From: Pedobacter zeaxanthinifaciens
GTDB lineage: Bacteria > Bacteroidota > Bacteroidia > Sphingobacteriales > Sphingobacteriaceae
Assembly: GCF_003313335.1 (NCBI RefSeq)
Contig: NZ_QMHP01000009.1
Span: forward strand, 124,001-188,000
DNA: 64,000 nt
Direction of reading: 5' to 3'
Positions 25,482-34,151 of this stretch are shown piece after piece. The notes under the pieces are model-generated. The model was not told where the DNA came from and did not search any database. It saw nothing but the letters and a program-made list of their open reading frames with translations. The translations under genes and the position numbers were made by a program. The stretch's first letter is position 1; each line of letters starts with the position of its first letter.

Positions 25482-27506
25482 ATGAGATTTGAGCTTCGGA
25501 AACTTCCTCACATGCTGTGGGAAATTGTCAAAAGTGAGCATACCGTTGATGCATTGCGAAATACTTTGGCGGTAGTAATTCCAATCGTCTTCTTTTTTTA
25601 TATTGGCTGGCCAACTACAGGAATTGGCGTAGGTATCGGTGCGCTAATGATTTGTATGACTGATTTGCCGGGAAACCGCACAGAAAAATTTAAGGCCGCT
25701 TGGATTAGCACTTTGATTTTTGCGTTGGTAGCCTTTTTAGCTGCGTGGAGTACACAATCAGCTTTGCTGATGATTTTTACGGTAGTTGCGCTTACATTCT
25801 TGCTAACCATGGTTGGTGTAATGGGGCAACGTATGTCAGCAATTGGGTTAATGGGAATTATTTTAGCTACGTTTACCATCGGACTAAAGCCTAAAAACCC
25901 ATTACTGTATGCCAACTATATCTTTTTGGGTGGTGTTTGGTATTATTTGATCAGTTTACTGCAAATCTCCATTTTCCCTTATCGTAGTTTAAACAGGGCT
26001 ATCGCTCAGGCTATTCGAGAAACAGCTGCATTACTTTTTTTAAGAGCAAAAGGCTATAATCCATCCGTAAGTTTAGCCGGTTTCAACAGGCAAAATATCC
26101 GTTTACATTTGAGGTTGGCTAATCAGCATGAGTTGATCAGACAATTGCTGCTCAGTGATAAATGTACCATGCAACAGCGGGATGCCAATGCGCAAATGCT
26201 CTTGGAAAAATCCATCAGTTTAATTGATTTGTATGAGCAAGTAAGTGCGGTACATTATGATTATCCTTACCTACGGAAAAAACTTGAACATACCAAAGCA
26301 TTGCCTTTAATTAAGGATGCGATAGAGCTCATGGCAAAAATACTAAGGAAGCCTAGCTCAGCATTGCTGACGGATTTTGAAGGTATCACAGTTGATTTGA
26401 AAGAAATTGCGTCAATTTTACCCGTAGAAGAACAAACTTTGATTAACCAAATATCGGCAAATATTGATGAGATTTTTGCTTTAATCATTAGCATCCATTC
26501 TCCTCATAGCAGCAAACATTCCGATGAGAGCTCAGGAAGATATACAGATTTTCTAACGGCAAGCCCGGTGCAAGCAACAGCAATCAAAAAGCACTTTTCC
26601 TTAAAATCTTCCACCTTTAGGTTCTCACTTCGTTTATCAGCTTTAAGTTTGGCAGCATTACTTTTAATCAATTGGTTATCACCTCAACATTATAGCTATT
26701 GGTTGTTGCTTACTATGGTAATTGTGAGTAGGCCAAGTTACGGACAAACCATCAAAAGGAATTTTGAACGCTTAAGCGGTACACTGTTGGGCCTGCTGAT
26801 AGGGTGGGGTCTAACGCAAGCGGATAGCCTTACATTGCAATTATGCATTAGTGCTGTAGGTTTGTTTGGTTTCTTCGCTTTTAACCGTGTGGCGTATGGT
26901 ATAAGTGTTGTTTGCATCACGGTAGCAGTTATTTTATGCCTAAATGCATACGAAGGAAATTTGTGGCAATTGCTTACCGATAGGGTTATTTTTACCGTTG
27001 GAGGTGTGCTTTTGTGTTTATTGGCTACTTTCTTATTTCCTATTTGGAACGCACCAAGGTTGGGTGATTTGTTTGTTCAAGTGATTAACGCCAACCTCGA
27101 ATATTTTAGAGCTGCCACAGTTTTAGGGCCATTTGACTTAGAAAAGCTACACGAGAGCAAATTGGCTAGAAAGCAAAGTCATAGGCAATTGGCACAATTA
27201 AGCGAAGCAATACAAGCTGCTTTAAAGGAGCCACTACGGAAAAAATTAAACTGGCGCCTAATTAAACGGATGCAGTTGCTTAACTTTCAGTTCAATGTGC
27301 TGAATGCCACTTTTGCTAGTAGTCAAAAACAAGGGGCGGCCTTGTTATCACTGGAAGATATCAAAAATATTGAGGCTGACTTGCTTCAATTGCTTGATCA
27401 AATACAAAACACGGATTGGTCAAATGCTAAGGAGCTACCGGTGAGGGATGAAAAGCCACTTAACCTAAATGAGGTGTGCAAAGAGATGCTAATGTTAACG
27501 AGTTAG
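25482..27506 (+). CDS. FUSC-family inner-membrane protein (YccS/AaeB-like)
   Basis: A 674-residue membrane protein with the two-block FUSC layout. Six hydrophobic segments at about 25-175 (VVIPIVFFFYIGWPTTGIGVGIGALM) are followed by a soluble helical region (~180-375). A second set of membrane helices (~385-525: LSLAALLLINWLSPQHYSYWLLL, SRPSYGQTIKRNFERLSGTLLG) leads into a C-terminal soluble part. The RPSYGQT...R.ERLSGTLLG stretch is the FUSC signature. Relatives include aromatic acid efflux pumps, but many are uncharacterised and no membrane-fusion partner is adjacent here, so the substrate is unknown. Confidence 0.85.
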   Translation: MRFELRKLPHMLWEIVKSEHTVDALRNTLAVVIPIVFFFYIGWPTTGIGVGIGALMICMTDLPGNRTEKFKAAWISTLIFALVAFLAAWSTQSALLMIFTVVALTFLLTMVGVMGQRMSAIGLMGIILATFTIGLKPKNPLLYANYIFLGGVWYYLISLLQISIFPYRSLNRAIAQAIRETAALLFLRAKGYNPSVSLAGFNRQNIRLHLRLANQHELIRQLLLSDKCTMQQRDANAQMLLEKSISLIDLYEQVSAVHYDYPYLRKKLEHTKALPLIKDAIELMAKILRKPSSALLTDFEGITVDLKEIASILPVEEQTLINQISANIDEIFALIISIHSPHSSKHSDESSGRYTDFLTASPVQATAIKKHFSLKSSTFRFSLRLSALSLAALLLINWLSPQHYSYWLLLTMVIVSRPSYGQTIKRNFERLSGTLLGLLIGWGLTQADSLTLQLCISAVGLFGFFAFNRVAYGISVVCITVAVILCLNAYEGNLWQLLTDRVIFTVGGVLLCLLATFLFPIWNAPRLGDLFVQVINANLEYFRAATVLGPFDLEKLHESKLARKQSHRQLAQLSEAIQAALKEPLRKKLNWRLIKRMQLLNFQFNVLNATFASSQKQGAALLSLEDIKNIEADLLQLLDQIQNTDWSNAKELPVRDEKPLNLNEVCKEMLMLTS

Positions 27507-27577
27507 TATTTTCGTAGATACAAAACTTTATTTATCTGGAATACTTATTATCGGCCAAAATGGGACGGCAAGGATTC

Positions 27578-28966
27578 TTATAGCTCGTAGCTTAAGCCGC
27601 GTTGTGGTATTTCAGCCTGGTAACCATTTTCTTCTAAAGCTGTTTTAAACGCAGTTAAACTATTGATCTCTCCATGTACCAAAAACACTCTTTTAAGCAA
27701 ATTTGGGCTTTGTTGTTTCACCATATCCATTAAATCTTCGTGGTCGCCATGGCCGCTTAGTAAATCTGTTTTGGCTATTTTAGCGTAAACCATTAAATCT
27801 CTATTTCTTAACCTGATAATTGGGTCGCCTCGTAAAAGTCGATCACCTAAAGTGCCTTTTGCGCAATAGCCAATAAATAAGATGGTGCAGTAGTAATTTT
27901 GTACATTATAATAAATGTGATCTTGAATTCTACCGCCTTCAAGCATCCCCGCCGAAGAAATGATAATGCATGGATCCAGGTAATTGGTAACCGCCATGCT
28001 TTCTTTCTGCGTTTGCAGGTAAGTTAGGTTCTCAAACTCAAATTCATCACCCTTTAACTGGTAAAAACTCTTAGCCTCCTCATTCACATACTGGTGATGT
28101 TTTCTGTAAATATCCGTAGCGTGGTTAGCCAAAGGGCTATCTACAAACACCTCAACAGGTGGCAATAATTTCTTGCTGAAAATTTGATTCAACTTAAAAA
28201 TCAATGATTGTGTACGCCCAATACTAAATGCCGGGATAATCAATCTGCCAGGGTTTTTAATGCAAGTATCTTCAATAGTTTTAATGAGTACATCATCTAA
28301 AGAAGTGTCTTTTGAATGCAGGCGACCGCCGTAAGTGGATTCGCAAACCAAGTAATCTACTTGTGGCAACGTATCAGGATTTACCAATACTGGATAGTTT
28401 TTTCTGCCAATATCGCCTGTAAAAGCAATTTTTTTGGTGATTCCGTTTTCATTTACCGTTAACACTGCTGCTGCTGCACCTAACAAATGGCCAACAGGTA
28501 CAAAGGTTAATTCAATATCTCCGGTAATTTTAAACGATTTATGAAAGCCAATGGTAACAAACCTGTCCATTGTTTCCATCACATGCTTTTGTAGGTAAAG
28601 TGGTTGCGGGCCGCTGCTGAACCTTTTTCTTCCTTTTGGTCGGCGTTTTTGTTTTCCCAGGAAGATATTTACCGAATCCATGAGTAAAATCTCGGTAAGG
28701 TCTGCCGTAGGGCCAGTGCACAAAATTTGACCTTCGTAACCTGCTCTTACTAAGGTGGGTAAATTGCCTGAGTGATCAATATGGGCGTGTGTCAAAATCA
28801 CTAAATCAATATCAGCAGGATTAAATGGGAAGATTAAGTTGGCCTCTTGATAAGTGCCTTTTTCGTAATCCAATCCACAATCAATTAATATTTTGTAGTT
28901 GTTGATTTGTAAAAGATGCATGCTTCCAGTTACCTGTTGTGCAGCTCCCCATATAGTTAGTTTCAT
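27578..28966 (-). CDS. Beta-CASP metallo-beta-lactamase fold hydrolase (RNase/CPSF-like)
   Basis: Expected to be a zinc-dependent RNA-processing nuclease of the bacterial CPSF/YSH1-like class. The 462-residue protein starts MKLTIWGAAQQVTGSMHLL, a typical opening for this group. The zinc motif HAHIDHSG is H60-A-H62-I-D64-H65, with later ligands in VGHLLGAA and FTGDIGR. The beta-CASP cap includes IIPAFSIGRTQSLIF and ISSAGMLEGGRIQDH, and the C-terminal motif is LSGHGDHEDL. The reading frame is open 19 codons further upstream, but that stretch is not family-like and ATG 28966 is preferred. Convergent with the FUSC gene. Confidence 0.9.
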   Translation of the reverse strand: MKLTIWGAAQQVTGSMHLLQINNYKILIDCGLDYEKGTYQEANLIFPFNPADIDLVILTHAHIDHSGNLPTLVRAGYEGQILCTGPTADLTEILLMDSVNIFLGKQKRRPKGRKRFSSGPQPLYLQKHVMETMDRFVTIGFHKSFKITGDIELTFVPVGHLLGAAAAVLTVNENGITKKIAFTGDIGRKNYPVLVNPDTLPQVDYLVCESTYGGRLHSKDTSLDDVLIKTIEDTCIKNPGRLIIPAFSIGRTQSLIFKLNQIFSKKLLPPVEVFVDSPLANHATDIYRKHHQYVNEEAKSFYQLKGDEFEFENLTYLQTQKESMAVTNYLDPCIIISSAGMLEGGRIQDHIYYNVQNYYCTILFIGYCAKGTLGDRLLRGDPIIRLRNRDLMVYAKIAKTDLLSGHGDHEDLMDMVKQQSPNLLKRVFLVHGEINSLTAFKTALEENGYQAEIPQRGLSYEL

Positions 28967-29333
28967 CAAAAGCAGTAAAAAATAAACGCACAATATATGT
29001 TTTTTGTATGGAATAGTCGACACTCATTTCCACTTTCAGCCTATTTTTATCTGAATTAAAAACGAGAGCAATTGTATTAAGTTATAGCTCAAAGCTGTAG
29101 CAAAATTTCTTTTAGATGATTTTTTTGATATTATTTTCTCGCTTTATAGCTATTTGTTGTGCATTTTTTGATACTAGTTACCGAAAGCGTTAAAGTTTAC
29201 TGATGCATTTTGGCACAGTTTTTACGATTAGTGTATCAGATCATTATTAATATTAGGGTTTGGTTTTTAAATCAATAATCCACAGTTAATAATGAGAATG
29301 AATAGAATTTACTAAACTAAAAATATCAACAAG
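28967..29333. other. Divergent intergenic region
   Basis: About 367 nt of AT-rich DNA between divergent genes. It must hold both promoters. The best trace for the lipoprotein gene is TTAGGGTTTG near 29253, one base off the spacing of a TAnnTTTG box. No ORF, hairpin or RNA family is recognised. Confidence 0.35.
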
Positions 29334-29816
29334 ATGAAAAAGATAATGGCAGTAGTCGCAATTGGTGCAACAGTTTTGGCCTCTTGTGGAAAAAGCGAAA
29401 AACAAATAGCATTAGAAAAGCAACAAGCAATTGCTGCTTATCAGGATAGTATTAAGCTAGATAGTTTCAAAAGAGCTGCAGCCGAAGAGCAGCAACGTAA
29501 AGTGGAAGAGCAGCATCAAGCTGAACTTGCAGCAGCTAGACGTAGTGCAGCTGCATCGGCAAGAAGCTATCGTTCGTCAAATACGGTAACTACATCATCA
29601 GCTGGTGTAACAAGCACTCAAGCTCAAAAGAAAGGCTGGAGTGATGCCGCTAAAGGTACTGTAATTGGTGCTGGTGTAGGTGCACTTGGTGGTGTTTTAA
29701 TCGATAAAAACAATGCTCGTGGTGCAATTATTGGCGGTTTAGCTGGTGCTGGTGCAGGTTACGCCATCGGTCGTGCAGAAGATAGAAAAAGCGGACGAGT
29801 TCAACCAAAGCAATAA
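29334..29816 (+). CDS. Glycine-zipper lipoprotein with coiled-coil segment
   Basis: A 160-residue envelope lipoprotein. The signal peptide ends in the lipobox VLASC with the lipidated C18. Residues ~20-80 form a charged Ala/Glu/Gln-rich coiled coil (AAAEEQQRKVEEQHQAELAA). Residues ~105-150 are a glycine-zipper domain (GTVIGAGVGALGGVLID, GAIIGGLAGAGAGYAIGRAED), as in YMGG/Rick_17kDa-type proteins thought to insert in or pack against membranes. It is a single gene closed by a strong terminator. The function is unknown. Confidence 0.85.
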   Translation: MKKIMAVVAIGATVLASCGKSEKQIALEKQQAIAAYQDSIKLDSFKRAAAEEQQRKVEEQHQAELAAARRSAAASARSYRSSNTVTTSSAGVTSTQAQKKGWSDAAKGTVIGAGVGALGGVLIDKNNARGAIIGGLAGAGAGYAIGRAEDRKSGRVQPKQ

Positions 29817-29835
29817 ACTCTATCATATATAAATG

Positions 29836-29872
29836 AAGCGCCCATGTGTTAAAGCATGGGCGCTTTTGTTTT
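29836..29872 (+). terminator. Rho-independent terminator after the lipoprotein gene
   Basis: AAGCGCCCATG (29836-29846) with exact complement (29855-29865), eight-nt loop, then TTTTGTTTT. Confidence 0.95.
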
Positions 29873-29963
29873 GGAAAAACCGAAAGAACATTTAAGTTTT
29901 TTAGGTGTTATAGCATTAAAAATACTTTAATTTGTGGACTAGGTCCCTATAAACGGAATAGTA

Positions 29964-30347
29964 ATGAAAACGGATTCAATAGAGATATTTCAAACCATTA
30001 GAGCTGCCATGCAGCCATACACTGCACTTGGTTTCACAGCAAGAGCCAATACAGAGCATAATTATGATTTGTGGAGCGAAAAAAATGTAGTAATTGATGG
30101 AAAGAAAAAATCGGAGCTGCACTTTGCCGAAGTTAAAGTGTTAAAAGATGCTGTTCAATTTACGGTGTATGCAATTGACATGGCGGGAGAAAAAAAGCAA
30201 GGTATTGTAGATCAAAACCTAGCGGCTTATGAAAATGAAAAAGACAATGATTTTACCATAAAACAGCTTGATGATGCATTGATGGAGAACGTGAAAGAAG
30301 TTTTAGAGCGGTGCTATCAGCTATTTAAACAAAAGGAATGGGTGTAG
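29964..30347 (+). CDS. Small conserved-looking protein of unknown function
   Basis: A 127-residue acidic cytosolic protein, no signal or membrane segment. It seems to be a mixed alpha/beta fold: LHFAEVKVLKDAVQFTVYAIDM reads as two strands and the C-terminus is a long amphipathic helix (DDALMENVKEVLERCYQLFK). I do not recognise a family. It overlaps the next gene by 10 nt and is first in a four-gene overlapping cluster with miaA, which suggests co-expression rather than a shared pathway. Confidence 0.7.
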   Translation: MKTDSIEIFQTIRAAMQPYTALGFTARANTEHNYDLWSEKNVVIDGKKKSELHFAEVKVLKDAVQFTVYAIDMAGEKKQGIVDQNLAAYENEKDNDFTIKQLDDALMENVKEVLERCYQLFKQKEWV

Positions 30348-31186
30348 AGAGTGAATTTTTTAATGACTTTTTTGACGAAATTAAGCTACGGTTTTACGGC
30401 GCAAGTTGGGTGGAGCTTCACCCGTTTAATATTGTTGCGGTTAAGGAAGGAGTATATGTTAACCTTTTGTCTATCGAAAATAGTTTCACTTCACAGCAAC
30501 TCATTTCTCTACAAACGCTCTATGCTCAAAGTGGTATTTTGTTGGTTCACCTTTGGGAAGATGTTTGGAAGCAGAAAAAATCACAAGTACTTAGCAGGAT
30601 CAACTCTTTCTGCGGTTTAAATCAAACACTTCATGCCCGCAAAGCAAAAATTACTATTGTTGATGCAACTCAAGCTAAAAATTTTCTAACGGAACACCAC
30701 TTGCAGGGTTTCTCCAAGGCAAAATTTCATTTAGGCTTGACTATGGGAGGCGAACTTAAGGCAGTTGGGTCTTTTTCTTCATCTCGTCCCATGAAATCAA
30801 AAGGCGAGCATTACAAATCTGCCGAATTGGTGCGTTTCGCTACGCATGGCGGCTTTACTATCGTTGGCGGCTTAAGTAAGCTGATCAAAAGTTTCCTTCA
30901 AGAAATCAATATTAATGATTTGATGACCTATGCCGATAGGGATTGGTCCGTAGGTAGGGGCTATGATAAATTAGGCTTCCACCTAACTGCTACTACACCT
31001 CCAGTTGAGTTCTTGGTAGATACGTCCAACATGTCTCGGTATTATGCTCATCGTTTGCCGAAAAAAATCTTAACCAACTTCGAAGCTCAAAATGTATTAA
31101 ATTTGGATGAATTTTTAGCCCAAAACGGATTAGTGAAAACGTTCAATACGGGCAACCTTAAATATCATCTTTATACAAATGTCTAA
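30338..31186 (+). CDS. Vsr-like nuclease / Mom-like acyltransferase-domain protein
   Basis: A 282-residue protein of two parts. Residues 1-~105 recall Vsr/restriction-like fold proteins: GILLVHLWEDVWKQKKSQVLSRI is like the IHIFEDEW-type strand-helix of endonuclease-linked domains. Residues ~110-260 (FLTEHHLQGFSKAKFHLGL, AELVRFATHGGFTIVGGLSK, YADRDWSVGRGYDKLGF) resemble a domain common at the C-terminus of phage and homing-endonuclease-associated proteins, related to GNAT/Mom acyltransferases. This is memory-based pattern matching, not a search. It overlaps its upstream neighbour by 10 nt and miaA by 8 nt. Chemistry and target are unknown. Confidence 0.6.
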   Translation: MGVESEFFNDFFDEIKLRFYGASWVELHPFNIVAVKEGVYVNLLSIENSFTSQQLISLQTLYAQSGILLVHLWEDVWKQKKSQVLSRINSFCGLNQTLHARKAKITIVDATQAKNFLTEHHLQGFSKAKFHLGLTMGGELKAVGSFSSSRPMKSKGEHYKSAELVRFATHGGFTIVGGLSKLIKSFLQEININDLMTYADRDWSVGRGYDKLGFHLTATTPPVEFLVDTSNMSRYYAHRLPKKILTNFEAQNVLNLDEFLAQNGLVKTFNTGNLKYHLYTNV

Positions 31187-32126
31187 TCCAAACCTGCTCG
31201 TCGTATTAGGTGCTACTGCTACAGGAAAAACACAATTGGCAGTTCATTTGGCTAGTGTCTTCGGCGGAGAAATTATCAGTGCGGACAGTAGACAGGTTTT
31301 TAGGGGTATGGATATCGGTACCGGAAAAGATTTGAATGAATACAGGGTTGATGGAAAGCAGATCCGTCATCACTTGATAGACATTAGAGAAGCGGGTGAA
31401 AGGTATCAGGTAAATGCTTTTAAGGAAGATTTTTACGCTGCATTTGAACAAATTAATCAGCGTGCCAATTTCCCGATTTTATGCGGCGGAACGGGGATGT
31501 ACATTCATAGTTTACTACAAAACCACGAGCTTACTGCTATTCCCGTTAACCTCCATTTGCGTGAAGAATTGATGCTTTTATCTAAGGAAGAGCTTCAAGA
31601 TAGGATTGGTCAATTTCCTTTGGCATTGCGTTCACATGTGGACTATAGCTCTGCCAAACGTTTGATACGAGCAATTGAAGTTGCCGATTATTTAAGTAAG
31701 AACGAAGTGGAAAATGTGCCACGTCCTGTACTTAGTCCACTAGTGATTGGGCTTTACAACGATGTGGAAACCCGCAGGTTTAAAATTGCTGAGCGACTAA
31801 AATTGCGTTTAAATAACGGCTTGGTAGAAGAGGTAGAAAAGTTGATTGCCAACGGCGTAAGTAAAGAAATGCTTAATTTTTACGGATTAGAGTACAAGTT
31901 TGTGGTTTCCTACCTTAATGGGGAGGTGGATTTTGCTACGATGAATGAGCGCTTGCAAACGGCAATTTTTCAGTTTGCTAAAAGGCAAATGACTTTTTTT
32001 AGAAAGATGGAAAAAGACGGGGTGACTATTGTTTGGCTCGAGGCTAAAAATGATAAAGCCGTTATGCATCAGCAAGCGGTGGAACTGGTGGGCAGATTTT
32101 TAAATAAAAATGTTGAACATGTATAG
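31179..32126 (+). CDS. miaA: tRNA dimethylallyltransferase
   Basis: Adds a dimethylallyl group to N6 of A37 in tRNAs reading UNN codons. The 315-residue protein has the P-loop GATATGKTQLAV (about 10-21), SADSRQVFRGMDIGTGK, HHLIDI, the PILCGGTGMYI segment and QTAIFQFAKRQMTFFRKM, all typical of MiaA. Length is normal for the family. It overlaps the preceding gene by 8 nt (ATG inside the last codons) and the following hydrolase gene by up to 17 nt, so translation is likely coupled. Confidence 0.96.
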   Translation: MSNPNLLVVLGATATGKTQLAVHLASVFGGEIISADSRQVFRGMDIGTGKDLNEYRVDGKQIRHHLIDIREAGERYQVNAFKEDFYAAFEQINQRANFPILCGGTGMYIHSLLQNHELTAIPVNLHLREELMLLSKEELQDRIGQFPLALRSHVDYSSAKRLIRAIEVADYLSKNEVENVPRPVLSPLVIGLYNDVETRRFKIAERLKLRLNNGLVEEVEKLIANGVSKEMLNFYGLEYKFVVSYLNGEVDFATMNERLQTAIFQFAKRQMTFFRKMEKDGVTIVWLEAKNDKAVMHQQAVELVGRFLNKNVEHV

Positions 32127-34095
32127 ATTTCTTGGTGCTACCTTGTTGGTGTTTATAGGCTTGCAATTGCATGCGCAAAAGCAATATCAAGTAATGGATT
32201 GGAAAACTGACGTAAGTTTGAATACTTACTTGGTCCAGCAAATGAAAAGCCAGTATCAGTTGCGTAACCTGAAGCTCACGAAAGCATTAACTAGTAAAAA
32301 TACGGCTATCGCTTATCAAAATGATGTTAAAGCAAAAGCTGAATCACTGTTTAAAAACTTGCCTCCAAAAGCTGCCCTCAATGCGAAAGTTACTGGCATC
32401 ATACAGCAAAATGGCTATCGAATAGAGAAAGTTGTTTATCAGAGTTTCCAAAATCATCATGTTACAGCGAATTTGTACATGCCAACCGGTAAAGGTCCGT
32501 TTGCTGCAGTGTTGTTGTTTTGCGGTCACGAAGATACTTCGAAAGCCACTGAAAGCTATCAAAAAACAGCACAGCTTTTAGTTAAAAACGGTTTTGTAGT
32601 GCTGGTGATTGATCCAATTTCGCAAAGCGAACGGGTACAGTTGACAGATGAAAACGGGAAATCTTTAACTAGAGGTTCTACCACTGAACACACATTGTTG
32701 AACCTGCAGTCTAATTTGTTGGGTACTTCTGTAGCGGCTTACGAGCTGTTAGATAATGAATGCGGCTTGGATTATTTATTGACTAGAAAAGAAGTAGACC
32801 CAAATAAAATTGCTTGCGTTGGAAATAGCGGTGGCGCAATACAAGCCATTTATTTTGCTGCTATTGATGAGCGTGTGAAGGCGATTGTGCCATGCAGCTA
32901 TCTTTCTAGCAGAGAAAATACGTTGGCTACCAGCGGGGCGGCTGATGGTTGTGCACAAATTCCGAACGAAGGATTGTTGCAGTTGGAGATGAGCGATTAT
33001 TTGATTGCTGCTGCGCCCAAGCCAATTTTGGTACTTGCAGGCAGGTACGATTTTATTGACTACAATGGTACAGAGCAGTCCGTTGCTGATTTAAAGAAGT
33101 TTTATGCCAAATTAGGTTTGGCAAATCGAATTAGTTTTTTTACTTACGATGATGGCCACGGCATATCTAAACCTAAACGTGAAAAGGCAGTGCAATGGCT
33201 AAGAAAGTGGTTTTATAATGATGATAGAAAGATTGTAGAGCCTGAGTTAACTGCCCTGAGCGATGTTGAGTTGTTCAGTAGCGAAAAAGGCAAAGTGGTT
33301 TTGAGTTATCCGAATGAAGTTGCAGTGCAGCAACTTAACTTACAGCGATTTAATAGCTATGCTCAAAAAAGAAGAGAATTTTCAAGTGGTCCGATAGATT
33401 TAAAGCTCAAACGTATTGAAAAGTTCTTAAATATCGGCTCGCTAAATAAAAAAATAGAAGTAGAGGAAGTGGGGCAAGTGGGTAAAGGGAAATTGAACTT
33501 CAGCAAAATGATTTTGCGAAAAGACGGCGAACCTCCTATGCCTGTGCTGTTATATCGTCCTGAAAAGCCTGTTAAAAAAGTAGTGATATTTGTAAGTGAC
33601 GCTGGTAAAGGTAAGTTGGCAGACAGCTTAAGCTTGTTTGATAACTATTTATCCGATCAAAGTACAGCAATAATAGTAGCCGATTTAAGGGGTACAGGCG
33701 AAACTGCTGATAAAGCTGCGTTGAACGATCCTAAGTATTTCAGCGAAGATTATCGCAACGCAATGTTGGCTTTGCACATCGGGAAGCCATTACTAGGGCA
33801 ACGCACCGCTGACATGCTCACGCTTTTCGACTTTTCAGCTAATTTAAATAAGACTGATGTTGCTGAGGTGACGGTCATCTCCTTTGGTAATGTAGGCTTG
33901 GCGGCGCTGCATGCATCCTTGTTTAATAATACGGTAAATCAAATGGAATTGCACCACTGTATGCAATCGTTTAAGGAGGTTTTTGAAAATCCATTAGGTA
34001 AAAATAGATATGGATTGGTGGTAGATGGAATAGCGCAATATTACGACATCCCTGATATGCTCCAATGGCAGCAAAACAAGTTGATCAAATTTTAA
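32110..34095 (+). CDS. Secreted alpha/beta hydrolase, acetylxylan-esterase-like
   Basis: A 661-residue secreted protein with a signal peptide ending LQLHAQ. Residues ~60-370 form an alpha/beta hydrolase domain: oxyanion strand AVLLFCGHE, nucleophile Ser in ACVGNSGGAIQ, acid Asp in LAGRYDFIDY and His in DDGHGIS, so the triad looks complete. It resembles the acetylxylan esterase-like families of Bacteroidota. The C-terminal half (~385-661) looks like a second, degenerate hydrolase-type domain (VKKVVIFVSDAGKGKLADSL) without a clear nucleophile. ATG 32119 is an alternative start that would give the same 8-nt overlap with miaA seen for other pairs here. The substrate is a guess. Confidence 0.75.
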   Translation: MLNMYRFLGATLLVFIGLQLHAQKQYQVMDWKTDVSLNTYLVQQMKSQYQLRNLKLTKALTSKNTAIAYQNDVKAKAESLFKNLPPKAALNAKVTGIIQQNGYRIEKVVYQSFQNHHVTANLYMPTGKGPFAAVLLFCGHEDTSKATESYQKTAQLLVKNGFVVLVIDPISQSERVQLTDENGKSLTRGSTTEHTLLNLQSNLLGTSVAAYELLDNECGLDYLLTRKEVDPNKIACVGNSGGAIQAIYFAAIDERVKAIVPCSYLSSRENTLATSGAADGCAQIPNEGLLQLEMSDYLIAAAPKPILVLAGRYDFIDYNGTEQSVADLKKFYAKLGLANRISFFTYDDGHGISKPKREKAVQWLRKWFYNDDRKIVEPELTALSDVELFSSEKGKVVLSYPNEVAVQQLNLQRFNSYAQKRREFSSGPIDLKLKRIEKFLNIGSLNKKIEVEEVGQVGKGKLNFSKMILRKDGEPPMPVLLYRPEKPVKKVVIFVSDAGKGKLADSLSLFDNYLSDQSTAIIVADLRGTGETADKAALNDPKYFSEDYRNAMLALHIGKPLLGQRTADMLTLFDFSANLNKTDVAEVTVISFGNVGLAALHASLFNNTVNQMELHHCMQSFKEVFENPLGKNRYGLVVDGIAQYYDIPDMLQWQQNKLIKF

Positions 34096-34151
34096 TAAAA
34101 AAAAAACGAGCCTTTACTTCCCGTAATCAGTCTATATAAAAAAGATTGATC

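Noticed and set aside
28967..29023. 19-codon hydrophobic extension of the beta-CASP hydrolase (possible signal peptide)
   Set aside because: The family starts at MKLTIWGAAQQVTGS and is cytosolic; the extension probably lies in the promoter and leader.
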